From the NCBI RefSeq assembly GCF_028369135.1, contig NZ_JAPWHW010000017.1:52677-116676 (forward strand): a stretch of DNA of 64,000 nt, in the 5' to 3' direction. This document shows, in pieces, positions 16,175-26,435 of this stretch (position 1 is its first letter; every line of letters begins with the position of its first letter). Source of the stretch: Roseovarius sp. ZX-A-9 (lineage in GTDB: Bacteria; Pseudomonadota; Alphaproteobacteria; Rhodobacterales; Rhodobacteraceae). Both the position numbers and the translations under genes were made by a program. The notes under the pieces are model-generated. The model was given only the letters and a program-made list of their open reading frames with translations. It was not told the origin of the DNA and did not search any database.

Positions 16175-16968
16175 ACCTGCGCCTGCCCCGTTCCCTTTTC
16201 GCCGGTAGCATCGCTCTCGCGCTTGCCCTCAATGTCACCGGACCTGTCGCGGCACAGGGTGTGCCCACGGTGGACACTCAGAACATTGCTCAGGAAATCC
16301 GCCAGCTTCAACAGATGCTGCAGGATTTCGGGATCCAGACCGATCTTCTGGACAATGCGTTGGAGCAACTGGACATGCTGCAAAGCCAACTCGATCAGCT
16401 GAACGAGATGTATGCCTCGCTCACCGGGCCGCGCAGCATCCTCGGACTTGCCATGGGCGGGGACCTCGATACCTTGCTTGAGGCCAACTTCGAAGACATC
16501 CCCGGCCTGATCCGAGGCATCCAGGCGGGCGATTGGAGCGCGCTCATCGGGCCCAATGCCGGGCCCATGCGCACGCAGATGGAACAGGCGCTGGCAAGCG
16601 CCGGGTTCGACGAGGATTCACTCCGCGAGATCGCCACCAGCGGCAATCCGGGCGCCGAAGGCGTGGCCACGCGGGCAACCACAGGTGCTGTGATGTCGGC
16701 GGCGGCGCAGAACAGCCACGCAGAGGCGGAACAGTCTCTCGAACGGGTGGAACGTCTGGTCGAGATGATCCCGGACATGGAGGATCTCAAAGCCTCGATG
16801 GATCATAACACCCGCGTCACGGCGGAACTCGCCATCGCCATGACCCGGATGTGGGAGCTGGAAGCGATCCAAACCCTAGGCGCAGGCAATGCAGGCGTGG
16901 TTGACGCCGCCACCGTTGCCGAAGAACGCCGCTACATGGACTTCACCTTGCCGGACCTTGAGCCATGA
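16171..16968 (+). CDS. virB5: VirB5/TrbJ-like pilus-tip protein
   Basis: A 265-residue secreted protein. The start is TTG 16171 with AGGAGG at 16159-16164; it overlaps the previous stop as TTGA. After the signal peptide a long coiled-coil follows (QNIAQEIRQLQQMLQDFG...LDQLNEMY) as in VirB5/TrbJ minor pilins. VirB5 is a pilus-tip component thought to contact recipients. The next gene, virB8, overlaps by four bases. Confidence 0.85.
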   Translation: MNLRLPRSLFAGSIALALALNVTGPVAAQGVPTVDTQNIAQEIRQLQQMLQDFGIQTDLLDNALEQLDMLQSQLDQLNEMYASLTGPRSILGLAMGGDLDTLLEANFEDIPGLIRGIQAGDWSALIGPNAGPMRTQMEQALASAGFDEDSLREIATSGNPGAEGVATRATTGAVMSAAAQNSHAEAEQSLERVERLVEMIPDMEDLKASMDHNTRVTAELAIAMTRMWELEAIQTLGAGNAGVVDAATVAEERRYMDFTLPDLEP

Positions 16969-17630
16969 GTAGGGCAGGGGTGATGACTGCGCGCGAGCTC
17001 GTGGAAGAGGAACTTGTCTACGGTGCCCTGCGCCGGGAACAGCTTTGGCGGATGATCGGCATTTCCGGGGCAGGCTTCGGCGTATTCGGCTGTTTGACGG
17101 CTGCGGCTGTCGCGCTGATGGTCGAGACGCCGCCTCCCGTGGTTGTGCCCTACGATCCCGCGACCGGGATGGCGCTCCCCAATGCCACGGTTGAAACCGT
17201 GTCGCTCGCCGAACGGCCTGCCGTGATCGAAGCGCAAATCTACCGCTACATTTTCGACCGCGAAACCTACAACCAGCTCGACAACGATCTTCGTGTCCGC
17301 CGTGTCCTGGCACAGTCTTCCGGATCGGCCGAGGCCAGCATGCGCGCGATGTGGACATCGGGGCAGGACAGCTATCCGCCGACGCGTTACGGGGCTGCGG
17401 CCGAGATGGCTGTCGAGATCGCATCGATCACCCTTATTGGCGATAACCGCGCCCAGGTGCGGCTCAGAAAGCGCCTGACCAGCCCTCAGGGGGTACAGGA
17501 TGGATCGTTCACTGCCACGTTGATGTTCGAATTCCGGCCCGAGCGGACCCGCGCGATCGACGATGTCTGGCAAAACCCTTTCGGTTTCACCGTCACCCAA
17601 TATGCCATCCGATCGGAACGTTCCGAATGA
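16965..17630 (+). CDS. virB8: VirB8 inner-membrane scaffold protein
   Basis: A 221-residue protein with one membrane helix near residues 30-53 and a periplasmic NTF2-like domain (ETYNQLDNDLRVRRVLAQSS, then beta-strands ending NPFGFTVTQYAIRSE, the conserved VirB8 C-terminal pattern). VirB8 nucleates the channel. It overlaps both neighbours by four bases. Confidence 0.92.
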   Translation: MSRAGVMTARELVEEELVYGALRREQLWRMIGISGAGFGVFGCLTAAAVALMVETPPPVVVPYDPATGMALPNATVETVSLAERPAVIEAQIYRYIFDRETYNQLDNDLRVRRVLAQSSGSAEASMRAMWTSGQDSYPPTRYGAAAEMAVEIASITLIGDNRAQVRLRKRLTSPQGVQDGSFTATLMFEFRPERTRAIDDVWQNPFGFTVTQYAIRSERSE

Positions 17631-18328
17631 CTAGCACTCCAATCTTTACCTTGTTGGCCGCCAGTTTTCTCACGTTCGCGGGATCGACTGCCTTGGCCGA
17701 GACCACGCCCCGCCCAGGTTCTCATGACAACCGCGTGCGCGTAGCGACCTGGACTGAAGGCCAGGTTTACCGTGTCGTCACGACTCTGACCCGCGTCACC
17801 ACGGTCGAATTCGGTGAGGGTGAAACCATCCGTTCGATCATCGCCGGCGATACGGTCGGATTTCAATTCGACGGTGTCCCGGGTGGCCGTGCCTTCGCCA
17901 TCAAGCCAACAGCATCTGGCGTCGCCACCAACATCACCGTCTACACCAACCGCCGCTCCTACTACTTCCACGTCGTCGAAGCCCGGGAGACGCCGCATTA
18001 TGTCGTGCAGTTCCGCTATCCTGAAAACCGCGTGCAACCCACCAGGGCGGTTGCGGCCGATGCGCCGAACGCGAACTATGCGGTCAGTGCCCGAGAAGAG
18101 TTCACGCCGACGGCCATCTGGGATGATGGTACCTTCACGTATTTCCGGTTCGCACGGAATGCGCCGGTGCCCGCCATCTTCCGATATTCGAACGGCAGGG
18201 AACGCGCGGTGAACAGCCAGGCATTGAGTGACGGCGTCATCCGCGTGTCCGGCGTCAACCGGCAATGGGTCCTTCGCCTTGGCGAAGAGGTGATTTGCGT
18301 CCAGGACGCAGGACAGGCCACATCATGA
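17627..18328 (+). CDS. virB9: VirB9 outer-membrane core component
   Basis: A 233-residue periplasmic protein with a signal peptide (LLAASFLTFAGSTALAE) and the beta-rich VirB9/CagX C-domain (NANYAVS, PTAIWDDGTFTYFRF, VNRQWVLRLGEEVICV). It forms the outer-membrane core with VirB10 and a VirB7-type lipoprotein. Confidence 0.93.
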   Translation: MTSTPIFTLLAASFLTFAGSTALAETTPRPGSHDNRVRVATWTEGQVYRVVTTLTRVTTVEFGEGETIRSIIAGDTVGFQFDGVPGGRAFAIKPTASGVATNITVYTNRRSYYFHVVEARETPHYVVQFRYPENRVQPTRAVAADAPNANYAVSAREEFTPTAIWDDGTFTYFRFARNAPVPAIFRYSNGRERAVNSQALSDGVIRVSGVNRQWVLRLGEEVICVQDAGQATS

Positions 18329-19650
18329 CCGAAGGTACGGAAGACCTCGCCGCGCGCCTCGCGGCTCTCGAAGGTTCGACAGGCAAAGCGAAGGCAAACA
18401 AGCGGCCTGCACCGCTTGCCGCGATCCTTGGAGTCGTCGGCATCGCCGCAGCAGGTGGTCTGGCGTGGGCTGCCCTACAGCCGTCGGCAGAAGCACCAAT
18501 GGCGACCGCCGCGCCGGAAGAGTTTCAGAGCAGCGGCCCCGGATTCGGAGATCTGGCGCCGATTTCTGCCCCGGAGCCCAGCCAAGCCCCGCCTGCGGAC
18601 ACAGGTCCGAGCGAGTCGGAACTCGCGCTGATGGAAAGTCTTGCGACATTGAGAGCGGAACTCGAGGAACTGCGCGCAAGACCGGCCGAGGCCGCGGATA
18701 GCGGGGCGGAGCAGGCGATTGCGGACCTGACGGCGCAAATTGCCACCTTACAGGAAGCATCCGCCGAGGCTCAGCGTGCCCTCGAGCGGCAGCTGACCGA
18801 GCGGGACCGCGAATTGGATCAGCTCCGCATGGACTTGGAACTTGCACGGCTTGCACCACCAGAGCCGACCTCATTGGGACCAAGTGAAGAAGAATTGCGG
18901 CTGGCCGAACTCGAAAGGCGGCGCGCAGCCGAAGCTGAGGCCCGCGCAGAGCGTATCGCGTCTCCTATGATCGCGTTCTCCGGGATGGGCGCGGGTGCGG
19001 ATAGGGAGAACACGCTGGAAGCCGCACGTTTGAATGCAGATGAAGCCTTTGTTCGTTCGGGCGCACAACCTGCGCAGGTGACACGTGCCGAAGTGATCGC
19101 GAACCCATCGAACACGGTTGTTCAGGGCACCATGATTCAGGCTGTCACAGAGACGGCTCTCGACAGCACACTGCCCGGCGCGATCCGCGCCATCGTCTCG
19201 GAAGACCTCCATTCGTTCGATGGAACCCGTATCCTGATCCCGCGCGGCGCGCGGCTGATCGGGCGCTACCGCTCCGATGTCGCACTTGCCCAATCGCGCG
19301 TCATGGTGGCATGGGACCGGATCATCTTGCCCGACAATCAGACTGTGCAGATCAGCGCCTTCGGTGGAGACGAACTTGGCCGTACTGGCACCACCGGGTT
19401 TGTCGACACCCGTTTCGCGCAACGCTTCGGCTCCGCCGCGCTGATCTCCTTGATCGGCGCTCTGCCTGCGGCTGCAGCGGGTCAAATCGACAGCGAGGCG
19501 GCGGCCGATGTTGCGAGTGATGTCGGCACCGACCTGCGCGATAGCACGCAAAGCGTGATGCAGGACTATCTGGCGATCCGGCCAGTGATACATGTCGATC
19601 AGGGTACACGGATCACGGTCATGGTTGATCGTGACCTCGAGATTTTTTGA
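18325..19650 (+). CDS. virB10: VirB10 core-complex protein
   Basis: A 441-residue protein: short cytoplasmic tail, membrane helix near residues 32-52, Pro/Ala-rich linker, a long coiled coil (about 90-215), and the C-terminal TrbI/VirB10 beta-barrel domain (GTMIQAVTETALDSTLPGAIRAIVSEDLHSFDG, LIPRGARLIGRYRSDV). It spans both membranes and senses ATP use. The coiled-coil linker is long for the family. Confidence 0.94.
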   Translation: MTEGTEDLAARLAALEGSTGKAKANKRPAPLAAILGVVGIAAAGGLAWAALQPSAEAPMATAAPEEFQSSGPGFGDLAPISAPEPSQAPPADTGPSESELALMESLATLRAELEELRARPAEAADSGAEQAIADLTAQIATLQEASAEAQRALERQLTERDRELDQLRMDLELARLAPPEPTSLGPSEEELRLAELERRRAAEAEARAERIASPMIAFSGMGAGADRENTLEAARLNADEAFVRSGAQPAQVTRAEVIANPSNTVVQGTMIQAVTETALDSTLPGAIRAIVSEDLHSFDGTRILIPRGARLIGRYRSDVALAQSRVMVAWDRIILPDNQTVQISAFGGDELGRTGTTGFVDTRFAQRFGSAALISLIGALPAAAAGQIDSEAAADVASDVGTDLRDSTQSVMQDYLAIRPVIHVDQGTRITVMVDRDLEIF

Positions 19651-19651
19651 C

Positions 19652-20686
19652 ATGGCTGCAAGTTATCTGGAAGCGTCGCTCGACCGTTTCGGCCCCGAGG
19701 TCCTGCGCGACGACACGATCGAGATCTGCATCAATCCCGACGGACAAGTCTGGGGCGAATTCCAGGGCGATCACTTCATGCGAGGTCTCGGCAGCCCGCT
19801 GAGCCAGACCGAGATCAAGGACCTCGGCAACCAGATCGCCTCGGCCGCCTCGACGACGCTCAGCACCAAGAAGCCCATTGTCTCGGTCTCGATCCTATAT
19901 CGAGATCGCCCGATCCGCGCGCAGGTGATCCAGCCGCCGGCAGTCGAGGGCGGGTTTTCAATATCGTTGCGGTTCTTCTCCTCTCTGCCGCTGGAGGCAA
20001 TACGGCTCGGCTTCCTCTTTGGAAAGGAGCGCAGCCTCGAAGGTCTGCGGCGCGAACGAAACGCCGCGCTGCGCAATGTGGTTGCCTCCGGCGACATCGA
20101 CGCCGCACTGCGCTTCTGCGTCGAGAACAAGCTCAACATGATCGTTTCGGGCGGTACATCGACCGGCAAGACGGTCGCGGCGCGCAAGATCCTTTCGCTG
20201 ATCCCGCCCGAGGAGCGGATCATCACCATTGAGGAGGCGGCAGAACTGCGCCCCGAGCAGCCCAATGCCGTGACGCTGATCGCTGACCGGGATACCGACG
20301 CCCGCAGCGCTGATGTGCTACTGGCCTCGACCTTGCGCATGCGGCCCGACCGGATCGTGTTGGGCGAGGTCCGCGGCCGCGAGGCGATGACCTTTCTCGA
20401 GGCGATCAACACCGGCCACGGTGGATCGCTGACCACACTGCATGCCGAGACCCCACAACTTGCTGTTCGCCGCCTCGCCATCGCCGCCCTGAAAACCGAT
20501 GTGCCGATGACCTACGCCGACATGATCGATTACATCGAAGGCTCGATCGATGTGATCATTCAGGCAGGCCGCCATGAAGGCGCGCGCGGAATCACCGAGT
20601 TCTTCCTCCCAGGTCAAACCAGAGATTTGAACCTCGACATGGTCGACGGCAGAGGCAACAAGAGCCCCTCCGTTGCCGCTGAGTAA
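19652..20686 (+). CDS. virB11: VirB11 traffic ATPase
   Basis: A 344-residue hexameric ATPase: Walker A GGTSTGKT near residue 167, IITIEEAAELR (Asp box), RMRPDRIVLGEVRG and the His box NTGHGGSLTTLHAETP. It works with VirB4 and VirD4 to switch between pilus assembly and DNA transfer. The gene starts one base after the virB10 stop. Confidence 0.95.
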   Translation: MAASYLEASLDRFGPEVLRDDTIEICINPDGQVWGEFQGDHFMRGLGSPLSQTEIKDLGNQIASAASTTLSTKKPIVSVSILYRDRPIRAQVIQPPAVEGGFSISLRFFSSLPLEAIRLGFLFGKERSLEGLRRERNAALRNVVASGDIDAALRFCVENKLNMIVSGGTSTGKTVAARKILSLIPPEERIITIEEAAELRPEQPNAVTLIADRDTDARSADVLLASTLRMRPDRIVLGEVRGREAMTFLEAINTGHGGSLTTLHAETPQLAVRRLAIAALKTDVPMTYADMIDYIEGSIDVIIQAGRHEGARGITEFFLPGQTRDLNLDMVDGRGNKSPSVAAE

Positions 20687-20702
20687 AAAAGGAACCCCCC
20701 AG

Positions 20703-21122
20703 ATGCGAAAACCAATTCTCGCACTCATGCTTGCCGCCTTGGCGGGCCCCCTTGTGGCGCAGACTTCGCCTCAGGTCTCAAACGATCTCACAGTCGATAT
20801 GTCGCCTCAACAATACCGGATCTGCAACGAACGTCCGGCGCGCCCGACCTGGATGGACGAAATCGACCCGCGGGACGCCTACAAGGCTCGAACCATGATG
20901 CGGCTCTATGAATTGCGTTCTTGGCAGGCGATCAAGTCATCAGGCGATTGTGGCTGTGAAATCCGCTTCCCACCATGGGATGCTGCCTCGGCGGAATATG
21001 AAGAACGTTTTGCGACAAGTACTCAGGCGGAACATACTGAAGCTCGGTTAGCCCTCAGGGACCAACAAAACCAGATCGCCCGTGAAGTGCAGGATATCTG
21101 CGAAGCGCAAGGGTCCTGGTAG
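20703..21122 (+). CDS. Secreted transfer-operon protein of unknown role
   Basis: A 139-residue protein with a signal peptide (MRKPILALMLAALAGPLVAQ) and four cysteines in the mature part (RICNERP, GDCGCEIRFPPW, QDICEAQ). It lies between virB11 and virB6, and its stop TAG overlaps the GTG start of virB6, so it is very likely part of the type IV apparatus. I cannot assign it to a named VirB subunit. Confidence 0.65.
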   Translation: MRKPILALMLAALAGPLVAQTSPQVSNDLTVDMSPQQYRICNERPARPTWMDEIDPRDAYKARTMMRLYELRSWQAIKSSGDCGCEIRFPPWDAASAEYEERFATSTQAEHTEARLALRDQQNQIAREVQDICEAQGSW

Positions 21123-22147
21123 TGGGTGTCGTCAGTTGGATGGTCGGAACCGCAGACGCGTTCCTTGTCGATGCGGCCGAATCCCAGTTCGGGGCTGTGG
21201 CAGGCAATGTCGGCGCGATCGTCCTGCTGATGGCCACTCTTTCGTTGATCGGCGTCTGCATCAACATGGCCTTCCAATTCCGCAGCATGGATGGGGCCAG
21301 CTTCTTTTGGTACCTGATAAAGCTGATGTTGATAGGGCTCTTCGCCTTCAACTGGGCCAACTTCAACGCGGTCGCGAATGCCATCATCGGCGGGCTCGAC
21401 TATGTCGCTGGAGCCCTGATTTCTTCGGTCGGCGGTGGAGGGGCGGGGGCCACATACTTCGCGGCCGAGTTCGATGATCTCATTTCAGAGTTCAGCCAAT
21501 ACTTGAACGCCATCGGCAGCAACCTGAACTGGATGACAGGTGCGATCTTGGGCGGCATAGGGCTCGTTCTGTTGAGCCTTCTTGGCTTCATGACCGGCAT
21601 CGTGCTCATATTCGCCAAGATGATGCTGACCCTCATGCTCGGCCTTGCTCCGATCATGATCGCACTGTCGCTCTTCGACGCGACCAAGGACTTCTTCCAC
21701 AGGTGGGTCTCGACGACGGTCAGCTATGCCTTCTACCCCATCGTCATCGCCGCCATGTTCTCGACCGTGGTCGGCATGGCGAATTCGCTGCTGGCCCAGC
21801 TCGGCGACCCGAACTCAGCCACAAACATCGGCTCGCTGGTGCCGTTCTTCGTGATGGTGTTCCTGGCCAAGGGCTTCGTTGCGGCAACGCCCCTGATTGT
21901 GCGGGGGATCTCTGGAAACCTGATGGTGGCTGCGGCACCAGCTGTGGTCTCTGGCTCGGCCGGGATCATGAGGGGGATCCTCAATACCGACGGCGTGAAG
22001 GGCAGGGCGCGGATTGGCGCGCTCACGACAGGTGAAGTGATTGGGCGGGGGGCGGTGCAGGCTCCCGCTGCTGTGCGGAGCGCTGCTGTGACGGCCAGCG
22101 CGCAGGTGGTCAGGATGGCCGAGAGGGCGAAAAGGCTGGGGCGGTGA
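21122..22147 (+). CDS. virB6: VirB6/TrbL polytopic membrane protein
   Basis: A 341-residue protein with about six membrane helices and the family's central LMLGLAPIMIALSLFDATKDFFHRWVSTTVSYAFYPI segment. It starts with GTG overlapping the previous stop. VirB6 forms part of the inner-membrane channel. It is the last virB gene here and is placed at the operon end rather than between virB5 and virB8. The copper module begins convergently 35 bases later. Confidence 0.92.
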   Translation: MGVVSWMVGTADAFLVDAAESQFGAVAGNVGAIVLLMATLSLIGVCINMAFQFRSMDGASFFWYLIKLMLIGLFAFNWANFNAVANAIIGGLDYVAGALISSVGGGGAGATYFAAEFDDLISEFSQYLNAIGSNLNWMTGAILGGIGLVLLSLLGFMTGIVLIFAKMMLTLMLGLAPIMIALSLFDATKDFFHRWVSTTVSYAFYPIVIAAMFSTVVGMANSLLAQLGDPNSATNIGSLVPFFVMVFLAKGFVAATPLIVRGISGNLMVAAAPAVVSGSAGIMRGILNTDGVKGRARIGALTTGEVIGRGAVQAPAAVRSAAVTASAQVVRMAERAKRLGR

Positions 22148-22182
22148 AGCACAGCGCGACTGAGCAACGGCTGATGATCCAG

Positions 22183-22668
22183 CTAGAGACCTGCTGCCTC
22201 GTAGCGCGTGTACACCTCGGTGCTGCCGTCATGAAGGATGAGGAACACGTCGTAAGCCTCGCGTTCGCTCTCCGGCCCCATGCCGGGGGAACCGTAGGGC
22301 ATGCCCGGAACGGCCAGACCCACGGCGCTGGGACGCTCGGCCAGCAGCCGCCGGATATCAGCGGCCGGCACATGGCCCTCGATCATGTAGCCCTCGACTT
22401 GGCCGGTGTGACAGGAGACCATCTCTTGCGGGATGCCATTGTCGGACTTGTAGCGCATCAGCATCGTGCCCATGCTCGCCTCGGTCGTGACGGTGAAGCC
22501 ATCACCCTCCAGGATCTCGATCCAGGCCGAGCAGCAGCCGCAATTCGGGTCCTTCAGGACGTGTATCGACGGTCCTCCGGATTGCGCCAGCGACAGTTGG
22601 GGGAGCCCTGCAAGAAGGGCCGCGCTGCCGATCAGCAGGCCGCGTCGGGTGAGGGTGTCTTGTGTCAT
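22183..22668 (-). CDS. DUF411 periplasmic metal-binding protein
   Basis: About 161 residues. A twin-arginine-like signal (TRRGLLIGSAALLAGLPQLSLAQ) is followed by the DUF411 core: KDPNCGCCSAW (CGCC metal site), SCHTGQVEGYMIEGHVPA and VGLAVPGMPYGSPGM. Members accompany copper and silver resistance genes and are thought to bind Cu in the periplasm. It is the last gene of the copper module, 31 bases after the ATPase. Confidence 0.88.
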   Translation of the reverse strand: MTQDTLTRRGLLIGSAALLAGLPQLSLAQSGGPSIHVLKDPNCGCCSAWIEILEGDGFTVTTEASMGTMLMRYKSDNGIPQEMVSCHTGQVEGYMIEGHVPAADIRRLLAERPSAVGLAVPGMPYGSPGMGPESEREAYDVFLILHDGSTEVYTRYEAAGL

Positions 22669-22699
22669 GTCGTTCTCCATGGGTTGAAGTCAGGTGCGC

Positions 22700-25033
22700 T
22701 CAGAGGTCGATCCGCCTGAGCCGCAGCGCATTGGTGATGACCGAGACCGACGAGAGGCTCATCGCCGCCGCCGCGATCATCGGCGAGAGCAGGAGGCCGG
22801 TCAGGGGATAGAGCACCCCCGCGGCGACGGGCACGCCTGCGGCGTTGTAGACGAAGGCGAAGAACAGGTTCTGCTTGATGTTCCTGAGCGTCGCGACGGC
22901 CAGTTTCCGCGCGCGGACAAGCCCCACGAGATCGCCGCGCATGAGCGTGATCCCGGCACTTTCCACGGCCACGTCGGCGCCGGTGCTCATGGCGATGCCG
23001 ACGTCCGCGGCCGCGAGCGCAGGAGCGTCGTTCACGCCATCACCGGCCATGGCGACCGACTTGCCCTTGGCGCGCAGTTCCTCGACCAGCTTCTGCTTGT
23101 CCTCCGGCAGGACGCCGGCGCGGACCTCGTCGATGCCGAGCTTTGAGGCCACCGCCTCGGCCGTTCGCCGGTTGTCGCCGGTGGCCATGATGACGGTGAG
23201 ACCCAGCGCGTGCAGATCGCGGATCGCCGCTTCGGTCGTCTCCTTGATCGGGTCCGCCACGGCGACGATCCCGGCGAGCGTGCCATCCACGGCGACGAAC
23301 ATCGCTGTCTTGCCGTCCGCGCGCAGCGTGTCGGCCTCTGCCTCGGCCTCGTCCGTCGACAGCCCGAGATCGGTCATCATCGCCGCATTGCCGAGCGCGA
23401 CCCTGCGTCCCCCGACAGTGCCGTGGACCCCTTTGCCGGTGACCGCCTCGAAGTCCTCCGCAGTCTCGAGCGACAGGCTGCGGTCCTTCGCCCCGGCCAC
23501 GATCGCTTCGGCGAGCGGATGCTCCGACCCGCGCTCGAGCGCAGCGGCAAGGCCGAGTACCTCCGCCTCGTCGCCATGAAGCGCCACCACATCGGTCAGT
23601 CGCGGCTTGCCCTCGGTCAACGTGCCGGTCTTGTCGACGATCACCGTATCGACCCGCGCCATGCGTTCCAGCGCCTCGGCATCCTTGATCAAGACGCCCG
23701 CCTGCGCGCCCCGGCCGGCGGCCGTGGTGATGGAGATCGGCGTGGCGAGCCCCAGTGCGCAGGGGCAGGCGATGATCAGGACCGAAACGGCCGAGGCGAT
23801 CGCGAAGGCCAGCGCCGGTTCGGGCCCGGCCCAGAGCCAGACGCCGAAGGCGATGATGGCTATCACAACGACGGTCGGCACGAAAACCGAGGAGACCTTG
23901 TCCGCGAGTCCCTGGATCGGCGCCCGCGACCGCCGCGCCCCGGCGACCATCTCTACGATCTGCGACAGCACCGTGTCAGCGCCCACCTGCGTCGCGCGCA
24001 CCGCCAGCGTGCCGTTCTTGTTGATCGTGCCGCCGGTGACGCGGTCGCCCTCGACTTTCTCCACCGGGACCGGTTCGCCCGTGATCATGCTCTCGTCGAC
24101 CGACGACCGGCCCTCGACCACCTCGCCGTCCACCGGCACGCTGTCTCCGGGCCGGACCCTCAGAAGGTCGCCCTCGACGATGTTCTCGAGCGGTGCGTCG
24201 TATTCCGACCCGTCTGCCAAAATGCGCCGCGCGGTCTTGGGCGCGAGGTCCAGAAGCGCGCGGATCGCGTCGCCCGTCCGCTCCCGCGCGCGTAGCTCCA
24301 GCACCTGACCGACGAAGATAAGCGCCACGATGACAACGGCCGCCTCGTAGTACGTACCGACGCCGTGGCCCATCCGGTATTCGGCCGGGAACACGCCCGG
24401 CGCGAAGGTCGCGACCAGCGAGTAGAGATAGGCCGCGCCGACGCCGAGCGAGATCAGCGTCCACATGTTCGGCGAGACATTGCGGATCGAGTCGATCCCG
24501 CGCCGGAAGAACGGCAGCGCGGCCCAGAGGATCACCGGGGTCGCCAGCACGAACTCAGCATAGACCGAGAGGCGGTGCCCCATCCACCCACGCACGTCTA
24601 GCCCGACGAGTTCGCCCATGGTGATGATGATGAGCGGCACCGCCGCCGCCGCCGAGATCCACATGCGTCGCGTGAAATCGACGAGCTCGTGACTCGGTTC
24701 GTCCGAAGGCACCATGGGTTCCAGCGCCATGCCGCAGATCGGGCAGCTCCCCGGCTCGTCACGCACGATCTCGGGGTGCATCGGGCAGGTGTATTGCGTG
24801 CCGGGCTGGGCCTTCTGTCCGGCCTTCTTCGCGTTGCCGGAGGCGTAGAAGTACGGATCGGCGTCGAACTTCTCCTGGCACCCGGCGGAGCAGAAGTGGA
24901 ACGTCTCGCCGCCGTAGTCGCGCGTCCGCGCGCCCTCCTTGATCTCGACCTGCATCCCGCAGACTGGGTCGGTCGCGGTCTTTGCGCCGGTTTTGGTGTC
25001 GGAGGTAGCGTGATGGTGATGATGGTTGGCCAT
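22700..25033 (-). CDS. copA: Cu(+)/Ag(+)-exporting P1B-type ATPase with YHS domain
   Basis: A 777-residue pump. Residues 1-20 carry a run of five His. A YHS domain ([10 protein letters not shown]...FHFCSAGC, about 21-65) and a heavy-metal-binding domain ([10 protein letters not shown]...[10 protein letters not shown], about 81-106) replace the usual ferredoxin-like HMA domains. Then come TGE (318-320), CPC in the metal helix (423-425), DKTGT (Asp 467), the HP motif [17 protein letters not shown], and YN / MSLSSVSV signatures of Cu(I) pumps. ATG 25033 follows a good RBS; the longer frame is an overlap artefact. Confidence 0.95.
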   Translation of the reverse strand: MANHHHHHATSDTKTGAKTATDPVCGMQVEIKEGARTRDYGGETFHFCSAGCQEKFDADPYFYASGNAKKAGQKAQPGTQYTCPMHPEIVRDEPGSCPICGMALEPMVPSDEPSHELVDFTRRMWISAAAAVPLIIITMGELVGLDVRGWMGHRLSVYAEFVLATPVILWAALPFFRRGIDSIRNVSPNMWTLISLGVGAAYLYSLVATFAPGVFPAEYRMGHGVGTYYEAAVVIVALIFVGQVLELRARERTGDAIRALLDLAPKTARRILADGSEYDAPLENIVEGDLLRVRPGDSVPVDGEVVEGRSSVDESMITGEPVPVEKVEGDRVTGGTINKNGTLAVRATQVGADTVLSQIVEMVAGARRSRAPIQGLADKVSSVFVPTVVVIAIIAFGVWLWAGPEPALAFAIASAVSVLIIACPCALGLATPISITTAAGRGAQAGVLIKDAEALERMARVDTVIVDKTGTLTEGKPRLTDVVALHGDEAEVLGLAAALERGSEHPLAEAIVAGAKDRSLSLETAEDFEAVTGKGVHGTVGGRRVALGNAAMMTDLGLSTDEAEAEADTLRADGKTAMFVAVDGTLAGIVAVADPIKETTEAAIRDLHALGLTVIMATGDNRRTAEAVASKLGIDEVRAGVLPEDKQKLVEELRAKGKSVAMAGDGVNDAPALAAADVGIAMSTGADVAVESAGITLMRGDLVGLVRARKLAVATLRNIKQNLFFAFVYNAAGVPVAAGVLYPLTGLLLSPMIAAAAMSLSSVSVITNALRLRRIDL

Positions 25034-25055
25034 GGATTGATGTCCTTTCTGTCCC

Positions 25056-25086
25056 GGTGTGCGGCCTCCAGTCGTTGGAAGGTCAA
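25056..25086 (-). promoter_or_regulatory. Possible degenerate CueR-type operator
   Basis: On the minus strand TTGACC (25086-25081) leads into CCTTCCA-ACGAC-TGGAGG (25082-25065), close to the CueR dyad. The expected -10 position (CACACC) is poor, so it is either decayed or a chance match. It sits across the stop codon of the permease gene and about 30 bases upstream of the ATPase start. Confidence 0.35.
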
Positions 25087-26435
25087 GAGGTGGGCTCGTG
25101 TCTTTCTTCTTGTGCGGAATGGTGGCTGCCATGCGCCGGTTCGTGCGATGGCGGGTTGAGCGCGAGGAAGATGCGCTCGAACAGGAAAACGGCGGTCATG
25201 CCGGCGATCGCGATGACGACGATCAGCGGGTCGCTCTGCCATTTGAGCGCGGCGAAGGCCGCAAGGACCACCGCGTCCAGTCCGATCGCCGTCAGCAGGA
25301 CCCATCCATGCGCGCCGATCTCCTCCCGCAGAGTCCGCCAGACACCCCAGTGGATCAGGATGTCCATCACGAGGTAGAAAAAGGCGCCAAGCGAGGCGAT
25401 CCGGCTGAGGTCGAAGAAGATCGTCAGCGCGCTGGCGATCACCACCGTATAGACGAGCGTATGGTCGCGGATCGTGCCCGGCATACCGAAATGGCTGTGC
25501 GGGATCAGCTTCATGTCGGTCAGCATGGCCAGCATCCGCGACACAGCGAAGATGCTGGCGATCACGCCCGAGGCGGTCGCGACCAGTGCGAGCGCGACTG
25601 TCAGGTAGAAGCCGATCCGCCCGAGGGCGGGCTCGGCCGCTTCGGCGAGCGCGTAGTCCTTTGCCGCCACGATCCGATCGAGCGGCAGGCTGGCGCCGAC
25701 GGCGAAGGCGACGAGAAGGTAGACGACGACACAGATCGCGATGGATATGATGATCGCTCGCCCGACGTTGCGGTGCGGGTCGGTGACCTCGGCGCCGCTG
25801 TTGGTGATCGTCGTGAAGCCCTTGAAGGCCAGGATCGCGAGCGCCACCGAGGCAAGGAAGCCCGCAACCGCACCGCCATCCGCGCCTTCCGCCGCCTCGA
25901 AAGAGAAGCCGCCGGCCCAGAGCGCGGCAATGCCGAAGGCCGCGATGCCGCCCACCTTGAGGACCGCCATGAGCTGCGACAGAAGACCCACGGAGCGGTT
26001 GCCTGCCGCATTCACGAGGTAGGCGAAGACGATGAGGCCCACGCCGATGGCAGGGACCAGCCAGCCCTCGGGCTTCAGATCGAGCCCCCGCAGGAGGTAG
26101 GTCGCAAATGTCCGCGCCACGAGGCTTTCGTTGATGACCATCGACAGCGCCATCAGCAGCGCGGCACCGGCCGCGACCGTCGTCGGACCGTAGGCCTTGG
26201 TCAGGATCATCCCGATCCCGCCCGCAGACGGCCAGGCGTTGGACATCTTGACGTAGGTATAGGCGCTGAATCCCGTCACCACGGCGCCAGCGACGAAGGC
26301 AAGGGGGAACAAGGGACCCGCAAGTTCTGCAATCTGCCCGGTCAGTGCGAGAATGCCCGCTCCGATCATCACGCCGGTTCCCATTGCCACTGTGTCGAAG
26401 AGCGACAGGCTGTTCTTCTGATACTGCTGGGCCAT
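25083..26435 (-). CDS. APC superfamily permease
   Basis: A 450-residue protein with about twelve membrane helices. [23 protein letters not shown] is the unwound first helix of APC amino-acid/polyamine transporters. The tail is His-rich ([21 protein letters not shown]). The substrate is unknown. It overlaps the TVP38 gene by one base (TGATG) and is followed by the Cu-ATPase, so it belongs to the metal operon, where such permeases recur without a known function. Confidence 0.85.
   Translation of the reverse strand: MAQQYQKNSLSLFDTVAMGTGVMIGAGILALTGQIAELAGPLFPLAFVAGAVVTGFSAYTYVKMSNAWPSAGGIGMILTKAYGPTTVAAGAALLMALSMVINESLVARTFATYLLRGLDLKPEGWLVPAIGVGLIVFAYLVNAAGNRSVGLLSQLMAVLKVGGIAAFGIAALWAGGFSFEAAEGADGGAVAGFLASVALAILAFKGFTTITNSGAEVTDPHRNVGRAIIISIAICVVVYLLVAFAVGASLPLDRIVAAKDYALAEAAEPALGRIGFYLTVALALVATASGVIASIFAVSRMLAMLTDMKLIPHSHFGMPGTIRDHTLVYTVVIASALTIFFDLSRIASLGAFFYLVMDILIHWGVWRTLREEIGAHGWVLLTAIGLDAVVLAAFAALKWQSDPLIVVIAIAGMTAVFLFERIFLALNPPSHEPAHGSHHSAQEERHEPTS

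Noticed and set aside
22210..25159. Long plus-strand frames opposite the copper ATPase
   Set aside because: They are antisense shadows with Arg/His/Asp-rich composition; the minus strand carries the conserved ATPase motifs.
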